In this document: piece by piece, positions 25,109 through 34,525 of the stretch | How the letters are laid out: the number at the start of each line of letters is the position of its first letter | Position numbering within the stretch: the first letter of the stretch is position 1 | Assembly (NCBI RefSeq): GCF_030372275.1 | Contig: NZ_JAUDDJ010000006.1 | Length of the DNA: 64,000 nt | Source: Lawsonibacter sp900766145 | Lineage (GTDB): Bacteria; Bacillota; Clostridia; Oscillospirales; Oscillospiraceae | Reading direction: 5' to 3' (one strand) | The notes under the pieces: generated by a model | Seen by the model: only the letters and a program-made list of their open reading frames with translations | Databases searched by the model: none | What the model was told of the DNA's origin: nothing | Program-made: the position numbers and the translations under genes

Positions 25109-25721
25109 ACCGTTCCCTCCAGAGAATAGCCCGCATTCCGGGTCACCTTGATCTGAATATTGGCCCGCAGGGCGGAGAGCTTTTTGCGCAGGTAGGAGAT
25201 GTACACCCACACCACGCTCAGCTCCACATCGCTGTCATAGCCCCAGATCCGTTCCAGAAAGCGCTCGGTGGGGATAAGCTGCCGGTGGGGGAGGAGAGCT
25301 CAAAGGTGGCCTGGTCCAGGGTGATGTTGCCGAAGGTGAGACGGCTGGTGACCTGGCCGCCGGACTGGCTGCGGGTCATGGCCCGGATGCGGGCCATCAG
25401 CTCCTGGGTGGAGAAGGGCTTGGTGAGATAGTCGTTGGCACCGGTGTCCAGCCCCAGCACCTTGTCGTCCACCTCAGACTTGGCGGTGAGGATGAGTACC
25501 GGGATGGGGTTGCCCCGCTCCCGCAGGGTGCGCAGCACAGTGATGCCGTCCATCTTGGGCATCATCAGGTCCAGGATCAGGGCGTCGTAATTTCCGGCCT
25601 CCAGGTATTCCAGGGCCTCCTGGCCGTCGTAAACCGCGTCAGCGGAGTAATTGTTTTTTTCCAGCAGGGCAATGACCGCCCGGGACAGGGAGCGCTCATC
25701 CTCAGCCAGCAGAATGCGCAT
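25105..25721 (-). pseudogene. OmpR-family response regulator disrupted by an internal deletion and frameshift
   Basis: From ATG 25721 (after AGGAGG) the receiver is complete: AEDERSLSRA, LDLMMPKMDG with the phospho-Asp, LTAKSE and KPFS, up to ITLDQATFELSSPTGS. There the frame goes out of phase and stops at 25218 after meaningless residues. A second frame resumes at LIPTERFLERIWGYDSDVEL and runs through VVWVYISYLRKKL to NAGYSLEGTV, ending in a TGA at 25105-25107 that overlaps the kinase start. About 20 residues of the winged-helix domain are missing between the two parts, a gap not divisible by three. The translated product would be a receiver without DNA-binding domain. Real mutation or sequence error cannot be told apart here. 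Confidence 0.85.
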
Positions 25722-25907
25722 GTTTACGCGCCTCCTTCCGAAGGAATCGTAATCTACAAAATACAGCATACCGCAAAAACTTTAACTCTAACTAAAAGAA
25801 TAACACAGGAGAGGGCAATTGTCAGCGGAAGGATTTGCAAGCCGAAAGATAGACGGGCCAGGCATTTTGTGGTAAGATGCAGGCGACAGAAAGGGGACGA
25901 GACGATT

Positions 25908-28304
25908 ATGGATCTGATCTACCGTATGAATACCACACCGGCCGCCTGCCCGGACAATATGGTCGCCGGGGAGCACTACCGCATCACCATGCTCACCCAG
26001 GGGCTGATGCGCCTGGAGTACAGCCCCGACGGGGTCTTTGAGGACCGGCCCACCCAGACCGTCCTCCACCGGGATTTCTCCAAAACCCACTTCCGGGTCC
26101 TCCGCCGGGACGGTATGCTGGAGATCCACACCGACCGCCTGCACCTGGTGTACAACCAGGGCCCCTTCTCCCCCCAGGGGCTGAGCATCCAGGTAAAGGG
26201 CGGCCTCACCCAGTATCACAGCATCTGGCGCTACGGCCAGAAGGTGGGGGACCTGGGCGGCACTGCCCGCACTCTGGACGAGGCCGACGGCGCCATCCCC
26301 CTGGAGCCGGGCATCCTCTCCCGCAGCGGCTTTGCCGTGCTGGACGACAGCGCCTCCCAGATTTTGCTGGAGGACGGCTGGCTGGAGCCCCGGAAGAAGG
26401 GCATCCAGGACCTGTATTTCTGGGGCTACGGCCATGACTATACCCTGGCCCTCCAGGACTTCTACCGCCTGTGCGGCCAGACCCCCATGCTGCCCCGCTT
26501 TGCCCTGGGCAACTGGTGGAGCCGGTACTACCGCTACACCCAGCAGAGCTATCTGGAGCTGATGGACCGCTTCCAGCAGGAGAATATCCCCTTTACCGTG
26601 GGAGTCATCGATATGGACTGGCACCTGGTGGACATCGACCCCAAGTACGGCAGCGGCTGGACGGGGTACACCTGGAACCGGGAGCTTTTCCCCGACCCGC
26701 CCGCCCTGCTGGAGGAGCTGCACCGCCGGGGGATGAAGGTGACCCTGAACGTACACCCCGCCGAGGGCGTGCAGGCCCATGAGGAGCAGTATTTGCCCAT
26801 GGCCAAGGAGATGGGGGTGGACTGGCAGGCGGAGGACCCGGTAGCCTGTGACCCCGCCGACCCCAAGTTCCTGGAAGCTTACTTCAAGTACCTCCACCAC
26901 CCCCTGGAGGAGCAGGGTGTGGACTTCTGGTGGATTGACTGGCAGCAGGGCAGCCTGTGCAAGGTGGAGGGGCTGGACCCCCTGTGGATCTTCAACCACT
27001 ATCACTTCCTGGACAACGGCCGGGACGGCAAGCGGCCCATGACCTTCTCCCGCTACGCCGGGCCGGGCAGCCACCGCTACCCTGTGGGTTTCTCGGGGGA
27101 CACCATTGTCACCTGGGAGTCCCTCCGGTTCCAGCCCTATTTCACCGCCAACGCCTCCAACATCGGCTACGGCTGGTGGAGCCACGACATCGGCGGCCAC
27201 ATGCACGGATATCGAAATGACGAGCTGGTGGCCCGCTGGGTGCAGCTGGGGGTATATTCCCCCATCAACCGCCTCCACGCCTCCAACAGCCCCTTCCAGG
27301 GCAAGGAGCCCTGGCGCTACAAGGAGGAGGCCCGGCAGGCCATGAGCGAGGCGCTCCGGGAGCGCCACCGCCTGGTGCCCTACCTGTACACCATGAACCA
27401 CCGGGCCTGGAAGGAGGGCCGTCCCCTGGTGGAGCCCCTGTACTATCGCTGGAGCGAGGCCCCGGAGGCCTATGAGCACCCGGACCAGTACTTCTTTGGC
27501 ACCCAGCTCATGGCGGCCCCGGTCACCTCCCCCCGCATCGATGGCCTGAACGTGGCCAAGGTGCCGGTGTGGCTGCCTGAGGGGACCTGGTACGACTGTT
27601 ACACCGGCATGGTGTACACCGGCGGACGGACCCTGGACCTGTACCGCAGCCTGGACAGCATCCCCGTGCTGGCCCCCGCCGGGGCCATCCTGCCCCTCAC
27701 CGACGAGATCACCGGGGCTCAGGCGGCCTCCAACCCCGCCTCCCTGCGCATCAAGGTGTTTGCCGGGGCGGATGGGGACTTTACCCTCTACGAGGACGAC
27801 AACACCACCCAGAAGTACCTGGACGGCGTGTGCCTTACCACCCCCATGACCTACCGGGAGGCGGACGGCCGGGCGGTATTCACCGTCCATCCCGCCCAGG
27901 GAGCGCTGTCCCTGGTGCCCGCCAAGCGCACCTTTACCGTGGAGCTGATGGGCTTTGCCGACGGTTCCCAGGCGGTAGAGGCCAAGGTGGGCGGCGCGTC
28001 CGTACCCGCCAAGACCTCCTATGACTCCTTCCGCCGGGTCTTGTCCGTGACCGTGGAGGAGGTGCCCGCCCAGGCCGGGCTGGAGATCGCGTTGGGCCTG
28101 GAGCACCGGCAGGCGGGCAACGACACCCTGGAGCGGTGCTTCTGCTTCCTGGACCAGGCGGAGCTCTCCTTTGACCTCAAGGACGAAATCTACCGCCGCA
28201 TCACCGGGGAGTCCCGCATCCCCGTGCTGCTGGGACAGCTCAGCGCCATGGAGCTGGACCGGGATCTGTACGGAGTGCTCCTGGAGATCCTCACCGCCTG
28301 GTAA
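25908..28304 (+). CDS. Glycoside hydrolase family 31 (alpha-glucosidase/xylosidase type)
   Basis: The product has 798 residues, typical of GH31. N-terminal beta domain to about 200; catalytic barrel with LGNWWSRYYRYT, DMDWHLVD, the nucleophile Asp in WWIDWQQG (near 344) and the acid/base segment FSGDTIVTWESL (near 397); then proximal and distal beta domains with VPVWLPEGTWYD. An extra helical tail of about 90 residues follows. No signal peptide, so it acts in the cytoplasm on imported oligosaccharides. The substrate (alpha-glucosides, or possibly alpha-xylosides or sulfoquinovosides) cannot be read from these motifs. A single gene with its own terminator. Confidence 0.9.
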   Translation: MDLIYRMNTTPAACPDNMVAGEHYRITMLTQGLMRLEYSPDGVFEDRPTQTVLHRDFSKTHFRVLRRDGMLEIHTDRLHLVYNQGPFSPQGLSIQVKGGLTQYHSIWRYGQKVGDLGGTARTLDEADGAIPLEPGILSRSGFAVLDDSASQILLEDGWLEPRKKGIQDLYFWGYGHDYTLALQDFYRLCGQTPMLPRFALGNWWSRYYRYTQQSYLELMDRFQQENIPFTVGVIDMDWHLVDIDPKYGSGWTGYTWNRELFPDPPALLEELHRRGMKVTLNVHPAEGVQAHEEQYLPMAKEMGVDWQAEDPVACDPADPKFLEAYFKYLHHPLEEQGVDFWWIDWQQGSLCKVEGLDPLWIFNHYHFLDNGRDGKRPMTFSRYAGPGSHRYPVGFSGDTIVTWESLRFQPYFTANASNIGYGWWSHDIGGHMHGYRNDELVARWVQLGVYSPINRLHASNSPFQGKEPWRYKEEARQAMSEALRERHRLVPYLYTMNHRAWKEGRPLVEPLYYRWSEAPEAYEHPDQYFFGTQLMAAPVTSPRIDGLNVAKVPVWLPEGTWYDCYTGMVYTGGRTLDLYRSLDSIPVLAPAGAILPLTDEITGAQAASNPASLRIKVFAGADGDFTLYEDDNTTQKYLDGVCLTTPMTYREADGRAVFTVHPAQGALSLVPAKRTFTVELMGFADGSQAVEAKVGGASVPAKTSYDSFRRVLSVTVEEVPAQAGLEIALGLEHRQAGNDTLERCFCFLDQAELSFDLKDEIYRRITGESRIPVLLGQLSAMELDRDLYGVLLEILTAW

Positions 28305-28320
28305 TCATCAGCAAATCCCA

Positions 28321-28355
28321 ATGGAGCGGCCCCATGCCGGGGCCGCTCCATTTTT
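28321..28355 (+). terminator. Terminator after the GH31 gene
   Basis: ATGGAGCGGCCCC (28321-28333) pairs with 28339-28351, followed by five T. Confidence 0.9.
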
Positions 28356-28387
28356 GTGTAAAAAAGGGTCAAACGGGCCGGCAGACC

Positions 28388-28416
28388 TTGCAATCCAACC
28401 AGAGACCCGGTACAAT
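28388..28416 (+). promoter_or_regulatory. Promoter of the SLH-CAP gene
   Basis: TTGCAA (28388-28393) and TACAAT (28411-28416), 17-base spacer, 65 bases before the start codon. Confidence 0.7.
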
Positions 28417-28480
28417 GAAGGCAGTACAAACGGCCCGGGGCCCAGGGCCCCGGAACAAAAAACGGAAAGGGGAACCTGAC

Positions 28481-29659
28481 ATGAAGAAAGCATGGACCGC
28501 GCTTTTGTTGACTGTGACCCTGAGCCTTGGGCTGGCTGCGCCCGCCGCCGCAGCCCGGTTTTCCGACGTGCCCGCCAGCTACTGGGGCTATGAGGGCATT
28601 GAGTATGTGACCGACAAGGGGCTGTTCAGCGGCGCCACCGCCACCACCTTTGCGCCGGAGGAAGAGATGAGCCGCGCCATGCTCGTCCAGGTGCTGTACA
28701 GCTACGCCGGGAAGCCCGATGTGTCGGGTAGCATTGCCGCCGACACCGCCTTTACCGATATCCCCAAGGGGGCCTACTATGAAGACGCGGTCCTCTGGGC
28801 CCTGGAGGAGAACATCCTGCCCATGTGGTTTTATCTGGATTCCCGGAGCCAGAGCGACTGGTCCCAGGACTTCCAGCCCAATAAAGTAGTCAACCGGGCG
28901 GAGTTCTGCCTGATGCTCTATGCCTTCTATGAGAACGTGCTGGGGCTGGAGTATGACATGGACGAGGCTGGGCTGAAGCAGGACTACCTCAGCGGCTCCC
29001 AGGGTGCCTTCCAGGACATGACCCTGGCCGAGCTGACCCAGGCCTTCCAGGCGCTGGCCCCCTATTCTAAGAACCACGACGTGGAGCAGGAGATCCTCTT
29101 TGCCATGCTGGGCTGGGCCCAGCCCGAGGGGATCATGACCGGTATGAGCGCCAGCACCATGTCCCCCGATCTGGGAGTGACCCGGGCCCAGGTGGCCACC
29201 ATGCTCATGCAGTTCCACCGCAGCTACGGGGGATCGGTCCAGCCTGAGCCGGAGCCCGAACCCGAACCGGAGCCCGATCCCGGGTCTGGGGAGGAGGCCT
29301 TCCTCGCTGAGGTGATCCGACTGGTGAACGTGGAGCGGGCCAAAGAGGGCCTGTCCGCCCTGAAGACTAACGACGCCATTACGAAGGCGGCCCAGACCCG
29401 GGCCGACGAGCTGCTGCAGCTGTTTGACCATACCCGGCCCGACGGCAGAAGCTGCTTTACCGCCCTGGGTGAGGCGGGGGTGAGCTACCGCGCGGCGGGA
29501 GAGAATATCGCCATGGGCTACCCCACCCCGGAGGCGGTGGTGAACGGGTGGATGAACTCCCCCGGACACCGGGCCAATATCCTCAACCGCAGCTTTACCA
29601 CCATCGGCGTGGGCTACAACAGCCAGAGAAACTGCTGGGTGCAGATGTTTGTCGGCTGA
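28481..29659 (+). CDS. Secreted S-layer-homology protein with CAP (SCP/YkwD) domain
   Basis: The product has 392 residues. Signal peptide with cleavage after the AAPAAAA run (about residue 25). Three SLH-like segments (about 27-80, 85-150 and 180-250: FSDVPASYWGYEGIEYVTD, FTDIPKGAYYEDAV and a divergent third) should bind it to the cell-wall polymer. A Pro-Glu linker (about 255-270) leads to a CAP domain with LVNVERAKEGLSAL, FDHTRPDGRSCFT, AGENIAMGY and MNSPGHRANIL. The CAP domain keeps the His and Glu residues of the YkwD family. The role at the surface (protease-like, adhesive or sporulation-linked) is unknown. Confidence 0.9.
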   Translation: MKKAWTALLLTVTLSLGLAAPAAAARFSDVPASYWGYEGIEYVTDKGLFSGATATTFAPEEEMSRAMLVQVLYSYAGKPDVSGSIAADTAFTDIPKGAYYEDAVLWALEENILPMWFYLDSRSQSDWSQDFQPNKVVNRAEFCLMLYAFYENVLGLEYDMDEAGLKQDYLSGSQGAFQDMTLAELTQAFQALAPYSKNHDVEQEILFAMLGWAQPEGIMTGMSASTMSPDLGVTRAQVATMLMQFHRSYGGSVQPEPEPEPEPEPDPGSGEEAFLAEVIRLVNVERAKEGLSALKTNDAITKAAQTRADELLQLFDHTRPDGRSCFTALGEAGVSYRAAGENIAMGYPTPEAVVNGWMNSPGHRANILNRSFTTIGVGYNSQRNCWVQMFVG

Positions 29660-29723
29660 GAAACCAGAAATCCGGCCGGGGCGGCGCTTGCCGCCCCGGC
29701 CATCCCAATGTAAGGAGTCTATC

Positions 29724-30443
29724 ATGGCAGAACAGAGTTCCCTGAATATCATTGCCCGCATCCACAGCGCCTTTCCCACTAAGTTCGGCATCCCCCGGCA
29801 GAGCGGCCTGGTGGAGGAGCTGAAAGCCACCATCGTCTTTGAGCCGGAGTACCGCAATCCCGACGCCCTGCGGGGGCTGGAGGGCTTTTCTCACCTGTGG
29901 CTCATCTGGCAGTTTTCCCAGGCGGTGCGGAAGGACTGGTCCCCCACGGTGCGCCCGCCCCGGCTGGGGGGCAACACCCGCATGGGGGTCTTTGCCACCC
30001 GCTCCCCCTTCCGGCCAAACCCCATTGGCCTGAGCTGCGTGGGGCTGGCGGGAGTGGAGCTGCACACCCCCCAGGGGCCGGTGATCCACGTCACCGGAGC
30101 TGACCTGATGGACGGCAGCCCCATCTATGACATCAAGCCCTATATTCCCTACGCCGACTGCCGCCCCCAGGCGGTGGGGGGCTTTGCCAGCACGCCCAAG
30201 GAGGCTAGTCTGGAGGTGGAGATCTCCCCGGAGCTGCTCGCCCAGGTGCCCCAGGAGCTGCGGGAGGCCCTGCTGGGGGTCCTGGCCCAGGACCCCCGCC
30301 CCACCTATCAGCACGACCCGGAGCGGGTGTACGGCATGGCCTTCGGAGGGCTGGAGGTGCGCTTTACGGTGGAGGAGCCGGTCCTCCATGTGCGGGAGAT
30401 CACGGCAAGCAAGTCAGGAGGCGAGGAGCATGGAGCTCTTTGA
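29724..30443 (+). CDS. trmO: tRNA (N6-threonylcarbamoyladenosine-37) methyltransferase TrmO/TsaA
   Basis: The product has 239 residues, normal for TrmO. ATRSPFRPNPIGLS and ADLMDGSPIYDIKPYIPYAD are the two family signatures. The enzyme uses SAM to N6-methylate t6A37 of tRNA-Thr. TAAGGAG precedes the ATG. Its 3' end overlaps the following ATPase gene by 14 bp, indicating co-transcription although no functional link is known. Confidence 0.9.
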   Translation: MAEQSSLNIIARIHSAFPTKFGIPRQSGLVEELKATIVFEPEYRNPDALRGLEGFSHLWLIWQFSQAVRKDWSPTVRPPRLGGNTRMGVFATRSPFRPNPIGLSCVGLAGVELHTPQGPVIHVTGADLMDGSPIYDIKPYIPYADCRPQAVGGFASTPKEASLEVEISPELLAQVPQELREALLGVLAQDPRPTYQHDPERVYGMAFGGLEVRFTVEEPVLHVREITASKSGGEEHGAL

Positions 30444-31350
30444 GGAACTGGAACAGGAGGGGATCGACCGGGCGCTGCTGGAGGCCATCCGGGCCTTCCG
30501 GGCGGAGCACCCGGTGGCCCCGGAGGCACAGGGGCGGCTGATTCAGCCCAAGCTGCTGTACTACGGCCGGGAGGTGTGGCAGGCGGCGGCTACCGCTCTG
30601 CTGTGCGGGGAACATCTGCTCCTCTCCGGCCCCAAGGCCACGGGGAAAAACGTACTGGCGGAAAATCTGGCCGCGGTCTTTGGCCGTCCCGTGTGGAACG
30701 TGTCCATGTATGTGAACATTGACGCCGCCTCCCTCATCGGGGCGGACACCCTGGAGAAGGGGCAGGTGGTGTTCCGGGAGGGACCGGTGTGTCAGTGCGC
30801 CCGATTGGGTGGCTTCGGAGTGCTGGACGAGGTAAATATGGCCAAAAACGAGGCCCTGGCGGTGCTCCATGCCGCCCTGGACTTCCGGCGGGTCATCGAC
30901 GTGCCCGGTTACCGCCCCGTCCCCATGGACGAGTCCGCCCGGTTTATCGGCACCATGAACTACGGCTACGCCGGGACCCGGGAGCTCAATGAGGCCCTGG
31001 TGTCCCGCTTTGCGGTGGTGGATATGCCGGTCATTGCCCAGGAGGACCTGGAAAAGCTGCTGCGCCGGGCCTTTCCCCACCTGAAAAACAAGTGGGTGGG
31101 GCAGTTTGCCGCCCTGTTCCAGGACCTGCGGGATAAGTGCCAGAGCGGGGAGATCTCCACCCGCACCCTGGACCTGCGGGGGCTGCTGGCCGCCCTGCGG
31201 CTCATCCAGCACGGGCTCAGCGCCGGGCAGGCCCTGGAGCTGGGACTGGTGAACAAGGCCTTTGACCCCTTCGAGCGGCAGCTGGCCGCCGACGTGATCG
31301 CCGCCCGCATCCCCCGGGAGGCGGGCCGGGACCAGCTGATGGAGGGCTGA
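30430..31350 (+). CDS. MoxR/CbbQ-type AAA+ ATPase
   Basis: The product has 306 residues. Walker A is GPKATGKN, Walker B GVLDEVNMA, sensor GTMNYGY and arginine finger EALVSRF. Such ATPases pair with a vWA protein to activate or remodel a target enzyme, as in CbbQ-CbbO and NorQ-NorD. The gene immediately downstream encodes exactly such a vWA partner. The target is not evident from the neighbours. Confidence 0.88.
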   Translation: MELFEELEQEGIDRALLEAIRAFRAEHPVAPEAQGRLIQPKLLYYGREVWQAAATALLCGEHLLLSGPKATGKNVLAENLAAVFGRPVWNVSMYVNIDAASLIGADTLEKGQVVFREGPVCQCARLGGFGVLDEVNMAKNEALAVLHAALDFRRVIDVPGYRPVPMDESARFIGTMNYGYAGTRELNEALVSRFAVVDMPVIAQEDLEKLLRRAFPHLKNKWVGQFAALFQDLRDKCQSGEISTRTLDLRGLLAALRLIQHGLSAGQALELGLVNKAFDPFERQLAADVIAARIPREAGRDQLMEG

Positions 31351-31351
31351 G

Positions 31352-33073
31352 ATGGACCGCCGGGAGATGGAGGCGCGCCGGGCGGACAACCAGGTGTGGA
31401 ACGGGGCGGGGGACTACCATCTGCGCCCCTGGTACCGGGCCATAGGGCCGGACGGGAACGCGCCGGTGTACCTCAATACCATCGTGGGCCTGGCCCGGCG
31501 GGAGGGCTGGACCGAGATCATGGACCCTCTGCTGCGCTCCTTTGCGGGCAGCGCCCGGGGAACGCTGTACAGCGATCTGTTCTGGATGGGGTTGGAGCGC
31601 TGCCTCACCCTGCGCTGGCAGGAGGAGCGCCCCGCCCTCCAAGCGCTCCGACGGGACTACGCTGCCCAGGCCCTGGCCCAGCTCCCCGCACCTCAGGACC
31701 GAAACGAGGGAGAGAGCCTGCGGGGGTGCTGGTGGGCCAGGGCCCTCGATCAGCCCCACCGGGAGAGTGCCCGGGAGAAGGCCATGCTGGACCAGTTGGA
31801 GTTTTCGCCTACTTGGAGTGGAGACCAGGTGCGCCAAGGGGTGGAGAACCTGCTGTACCAGTGGTATCGCCGCCCCCGGCGCAGCACCCTGGACCAGCTG
31901 GGCAGCAGCCGGGTAGACCGCAGCTTTTTTGCCGCTTGGCGGCCCGGCCGGAACCGGGGGGACGCCCTGCGGCGGCTCAGCGGGCCAGGAGAGAGCCGGG
32001 GCCAGGGAGGAGGCCTGCTGGGGAAAAAGCGGCTGAGCCCCTTCTGGCAGACCAAGACCCGGGAGCGGGTACTGCGGGACTACGTGGAGGGGTGCTTTGG
32101 GGCCAGTCTGCTGCCGCCCGGGGAGCTGGCCCAGGCGGAACAGGAGCTGTGCACCGGAGACCACCGCAACTGCCGCCTCCACTTCACCAAGGGGGAGCCC
32201 TCTGTCCGCCCGGTGAAGGGGGCTTGTGCCCGGGAGCGGGCCCTGTTTCAGCTTCAGCGGGAGCGAAACCGCGCCTATTTTGCAAAAAACCAGGGCCAGT
32301 ACCGCCTGGCCATGGCCCGATTGTCCCGGGCGCTGGAGAATACCCTCCTGCTCCAGCGGGAGGAGGACGACACCCCCAGCCGGTGGGGCCGCCTGCGGCC
32401 TCAGACGGCCTGGCGGGGCGAGGCGCTGGGGGGGGAGCAGATCTTTTCCCGCCGCCAGACCCGGGAGCCGGGGGAGCTGTGGGTGGACCTGCTGTTGGAC
32501 GGCTCGGCCTCTCAGAACGGCCAGCAGGAGAAGCTGGCCGCCCAGGCCTACCTCATTGCCGCCAGCCTGGGCCGGTGTCAGATCCCGGTGCGGGTGAGCT
32601 CCTTTTGCAGCGTCAGCGGCTGCACGGTGCTGCGAATCTATCGGGACTACCAGGACAAGGGGACGGACGAGAAGATTTTTGACTATGTAGCCGCCGGGTG
32701 GAACCGGGACGGCCTGGCCCTGCGGGCCATGGGCTGGCTGCTGGGTCAAAACAAGGAGGAGGGACGGCGGCTGCTCATCGTCCTGTCCGACGCCAGCCCC
32801 AACGACGACCAAAAAATCCCCAGCAACAGCCTGCTGCATGGCAACCGGGATTACAGCGGCGTGCTGGGGGTAAAGGATGCCGCCCGGGAGGCGGCAGCGT
32901 TACGGAAAAAGGGTGTTGAGGTGGTGTGCATCTTCACCGGTGGAGAGCGGGAGCTGCCCGCTGCCCGGCAAATTTATGGCCGGGAGGTGGTGCGCCTGCC
33001 TGGAGTGTCCTTCCTGGCCCAGACGGTCAGCCGCCTTATCCAGGGCCGCCTGACCGCCGGAGACCGCTTATAA
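31352..33073 (+). CDS. vWA-domain protein, partner of the MoxR-type ATPase
   Basis: The product has 573 residues, starting two bases after the ATPase stop. A helical, Arg-rich N-terminal region (about 1-365) precedes a C-terminal vWA domain with MIDAS LLLDGSASQNG (about 380) and LIVLSDASPNDD. The layout matches the NorD/CbbO/CobT-like class of MoxR partners. The predicted role is as metal-dependent adaptor that brings a substrate protein to the ATPase. No signal peptide, so cytoplasmic. Confidence 0.85.
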   Translation: MDRREMEARRADNQVWNGAGDYHLRPWYRAIGPDGNAPVYLNTIVGLARREGWTEIMDPLLRSFAGSARGTLYSDLFWMGLERCLTLRWQEERPALQALRRDYAAQALAQLPAPQDRNEGESLRGCWWARALDQPHRESAREKAMLDQLEFSPTWSGDQVRQGVENLLYQWYRRPRRSTLDQLGSSRVDRSFFAAWRPGRNRGDALRRLSGPGESRGQGGGLLGKKRLSPFWQTKTRERVLRDYVEGCFGASLLPPGELAQAEQELCTGDHRNCRLHFTKGEPSVRPVKGACARERALFQLQRERNRAYFAKNQGQYRLAMARLSRALENTLLLQREEDDTPSRWGRLRPQTAWRGEALGGEQIFSRRQTREPGELWVDLLLDGSASQNGQQEKLAAQAYLIAASLGRCQIPVRVSSFCSVSGCTVLRIYRDYQDKGTDEKIFDYVAAGWNRDGLALRAMGWLLGQNKEEGRRLLIVLSDASPNDDQKIPSNSLLHGNRDYSGVLGVKDAAREAAALRKKGVEVVCIFTGGERELPAARQIYGREVVRLPGVSFLAQTVSRLIQGRLTAGDRL

Positions 33074-33110
33074 AAACAAGGCCGCCCAGAAAATGGGCGG
33101 CCTTGTTTTG
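33073..33110. terminator. Bidirectional terminator between convergent genes
   Basis: AAAACAAGGCCGCCCA (33073-33088) pairs perfectly with 33094-33109 around GAAAA, with A and T runs at the ends. Confidence 0.9.
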
Positions 33111-33122
33111 TATTTCATTGAG

Positions 33123-34382
33123 TTAAACGGTGCCGTGTTCCAGCCAGGCGGTGTATTCCTCGCCGGAACGGACCCGGCCCACGGCGGACAGGGAGGCCCG
33201 GGGGAAGGTGAAAATCTCCTGGCTGAGGGTGCGCAGGTCCTCCCGGGTGACCTGGTCGTAGGACTCCAGCAGTTCCTCCGGCTCCCGCACCCGGCCGTAG
33301 AGCAGCATGGAGCTGCCCAGGTGGCTCATCCGGGCCTGGACCGACTCCAGACCCATGAGGATGTTGGCCTTGGCCTGCTCCCGGGCCCGGTCCAGCTCCT
33401 CCTGGGTGGGGCCCTGGTCGGCCAGCTGGGAGACAATGGAGCGCACTGTCTCCAGGGCAGGCTCCTCCTGCTCCCGGCTCAGGCCGGTGTAGATGCCCAG
33501 AAAGCCGGTGTCGGCGTGGTCGGAGACGTAGGAGTACACCGAGTAGCACAGTCCCCGCTGCTCCCGCAGCTGCTGGAACAGCCGGGAGGAGCAGCCGCCG
33601 CCCAGAATGGAGTTGAGCAGCAGCAGCTGATAGCGCCGCTCGTCCAGGTAGGACAGGCCGGGGAAGGCCAGGATAAGATGGTTTTGCTCAATGGCCTTTT
33701 TCCGCACGGTGACGGCGCTGCGGTAGTAGGCCTGGCGGCCGGACAGGGCGGGACCCTCGGGCAGGGCGGACAGCCGCGCCACCAGGGCGTCCACATGCTG
33801 CTGGGTGAAGCTGCCCGCCAGAGACACCACCATGGCCTGGGGCCGGTAGTGGTCCTTCTGCCACTGGCGCAGCCACTCCCCGGTCATTTTCTCCAGGGTG
33901 GAGGCCCGGCCCAGAATGGGCCGCCCCAGAGAGTCGCCCTTGTACACCGCCATGGACAGCCGCTCGGCGCACAGGTCCTCCGGGGTGTCCTCGTACATGC
34001 CGATCTCCTCCAGAATGACGCCCCGCTCCACCTCCACGTCCCGCTGGTCAAAGCGGGAGGCAAAGAGCATGTCGCACAGCAGGTCCACCGCCCGGTCCAG
34101 ATGGCTGTCCAGGCAGCGGGCATAATAACAGGTGTGCTCCTTGGTGGTGTAGGCGTTCACCTGGCCGCCGATGGCGTCCATCTCCCGGGCCAGGTCTCCG
34201 GCGGAGCGGGTAGCGGTGCCCTTAAAGGACATGTGCTCAATGAAGTGGGCGGCGCCGTTTTCCGAGGCCAGCTCGTGGCGGGAGCCCGCCCCCACAAAAA
34301 AGCCCAGGGCGGCGGAGCGCACGCCGGGGATGCGCTGGGTGAGGATGCGGGCGCCATTAGGCAGTGTAATGCTTCGATACAT
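33123..34382 (-). CDS. M16-family zinc peptidase (processing-peptidase type)
   Basis: The product has 419 residues. The inverted zinc motif HFIEH lies near residue 46 and the distal ligand in ERGVILEEIGMYEDTPED; a conserved Arg-Tyr region (GRASTLEKM, GGGCSSRLFQQLREQRGL) follows, so both M16 halves are present and it should be active alone. Similar Firmicutes enzymes (MlpA/YmxG type) are cytoplasmic. The start is well placed by homology with MYRSITLPNGARI at the N-terminus. A single gene, convergent with the vWA gene. Confidence 0.9.
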   Translation of the reverse strand: MYRSITLPNGARILTQRIPGVRSAALGFFVGAGSRHELASENGAAHFIEHMSFKGTATRSAGDLAREMDAIGGQVNAYTTKEHTCYYARCLDSHLDRAVDLLCDMLFASRFDQRDVEVERGVILEEIGMYEDTPEDLCAERLSMAVYKGDSLGRPILGRASTLEKMTGEWLRQWQKDHYRPQAMVVSLAGSFTQQHVDALVARLSALPEGPALSGRQAYYRSAVTVRKKAIEQNHLILAFPGLSYLDERRYQLLLLNSILGGGCSSRLFQQLREQRGLCYSVYSYVSDHADTGFLGIYTGLSREQEEPALETVRSIVSQLADQGPTQEELDRAREQAKANILMGLESVQARMSHLGSSMLLYGRVREPEELLESYDQVTREDLRTLSQEIFTFPRASLSAVGRVRSGEEYTAWLEHGTV

Positions 34383-34476
34383 GATAAAACCCTTTCTGTT
34401 GTGTTGGGATTCGTTTTGGAAAGTATACCACAGCTCCCGGCCCGCCGTCTATGGAAGAAAAAGTTTTACCCCCCAG

Positions 34477-34505
34477 GTATAGGCTGGGAAAAGTCTGTCC
34501 ACAAT
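34477..34505 (+). promoter_or_regulatory. Possible forespore sigma-F promoter before the M23 peptidase gene
   Basis: GTATA (34477-34481), 15-base spacer, GTCCACAAT (34497-34505). The Bacillus sigma-F consensus is roughly GYWTA, 14-16 bases, GGNNANANT; there is one mismatch. The transcript would start just before the ribosome site, so the leader is very short. Confidence 0.4.
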
Positions 34506-34525
34506 AGGCGTCGGAGGTGGTTTCC

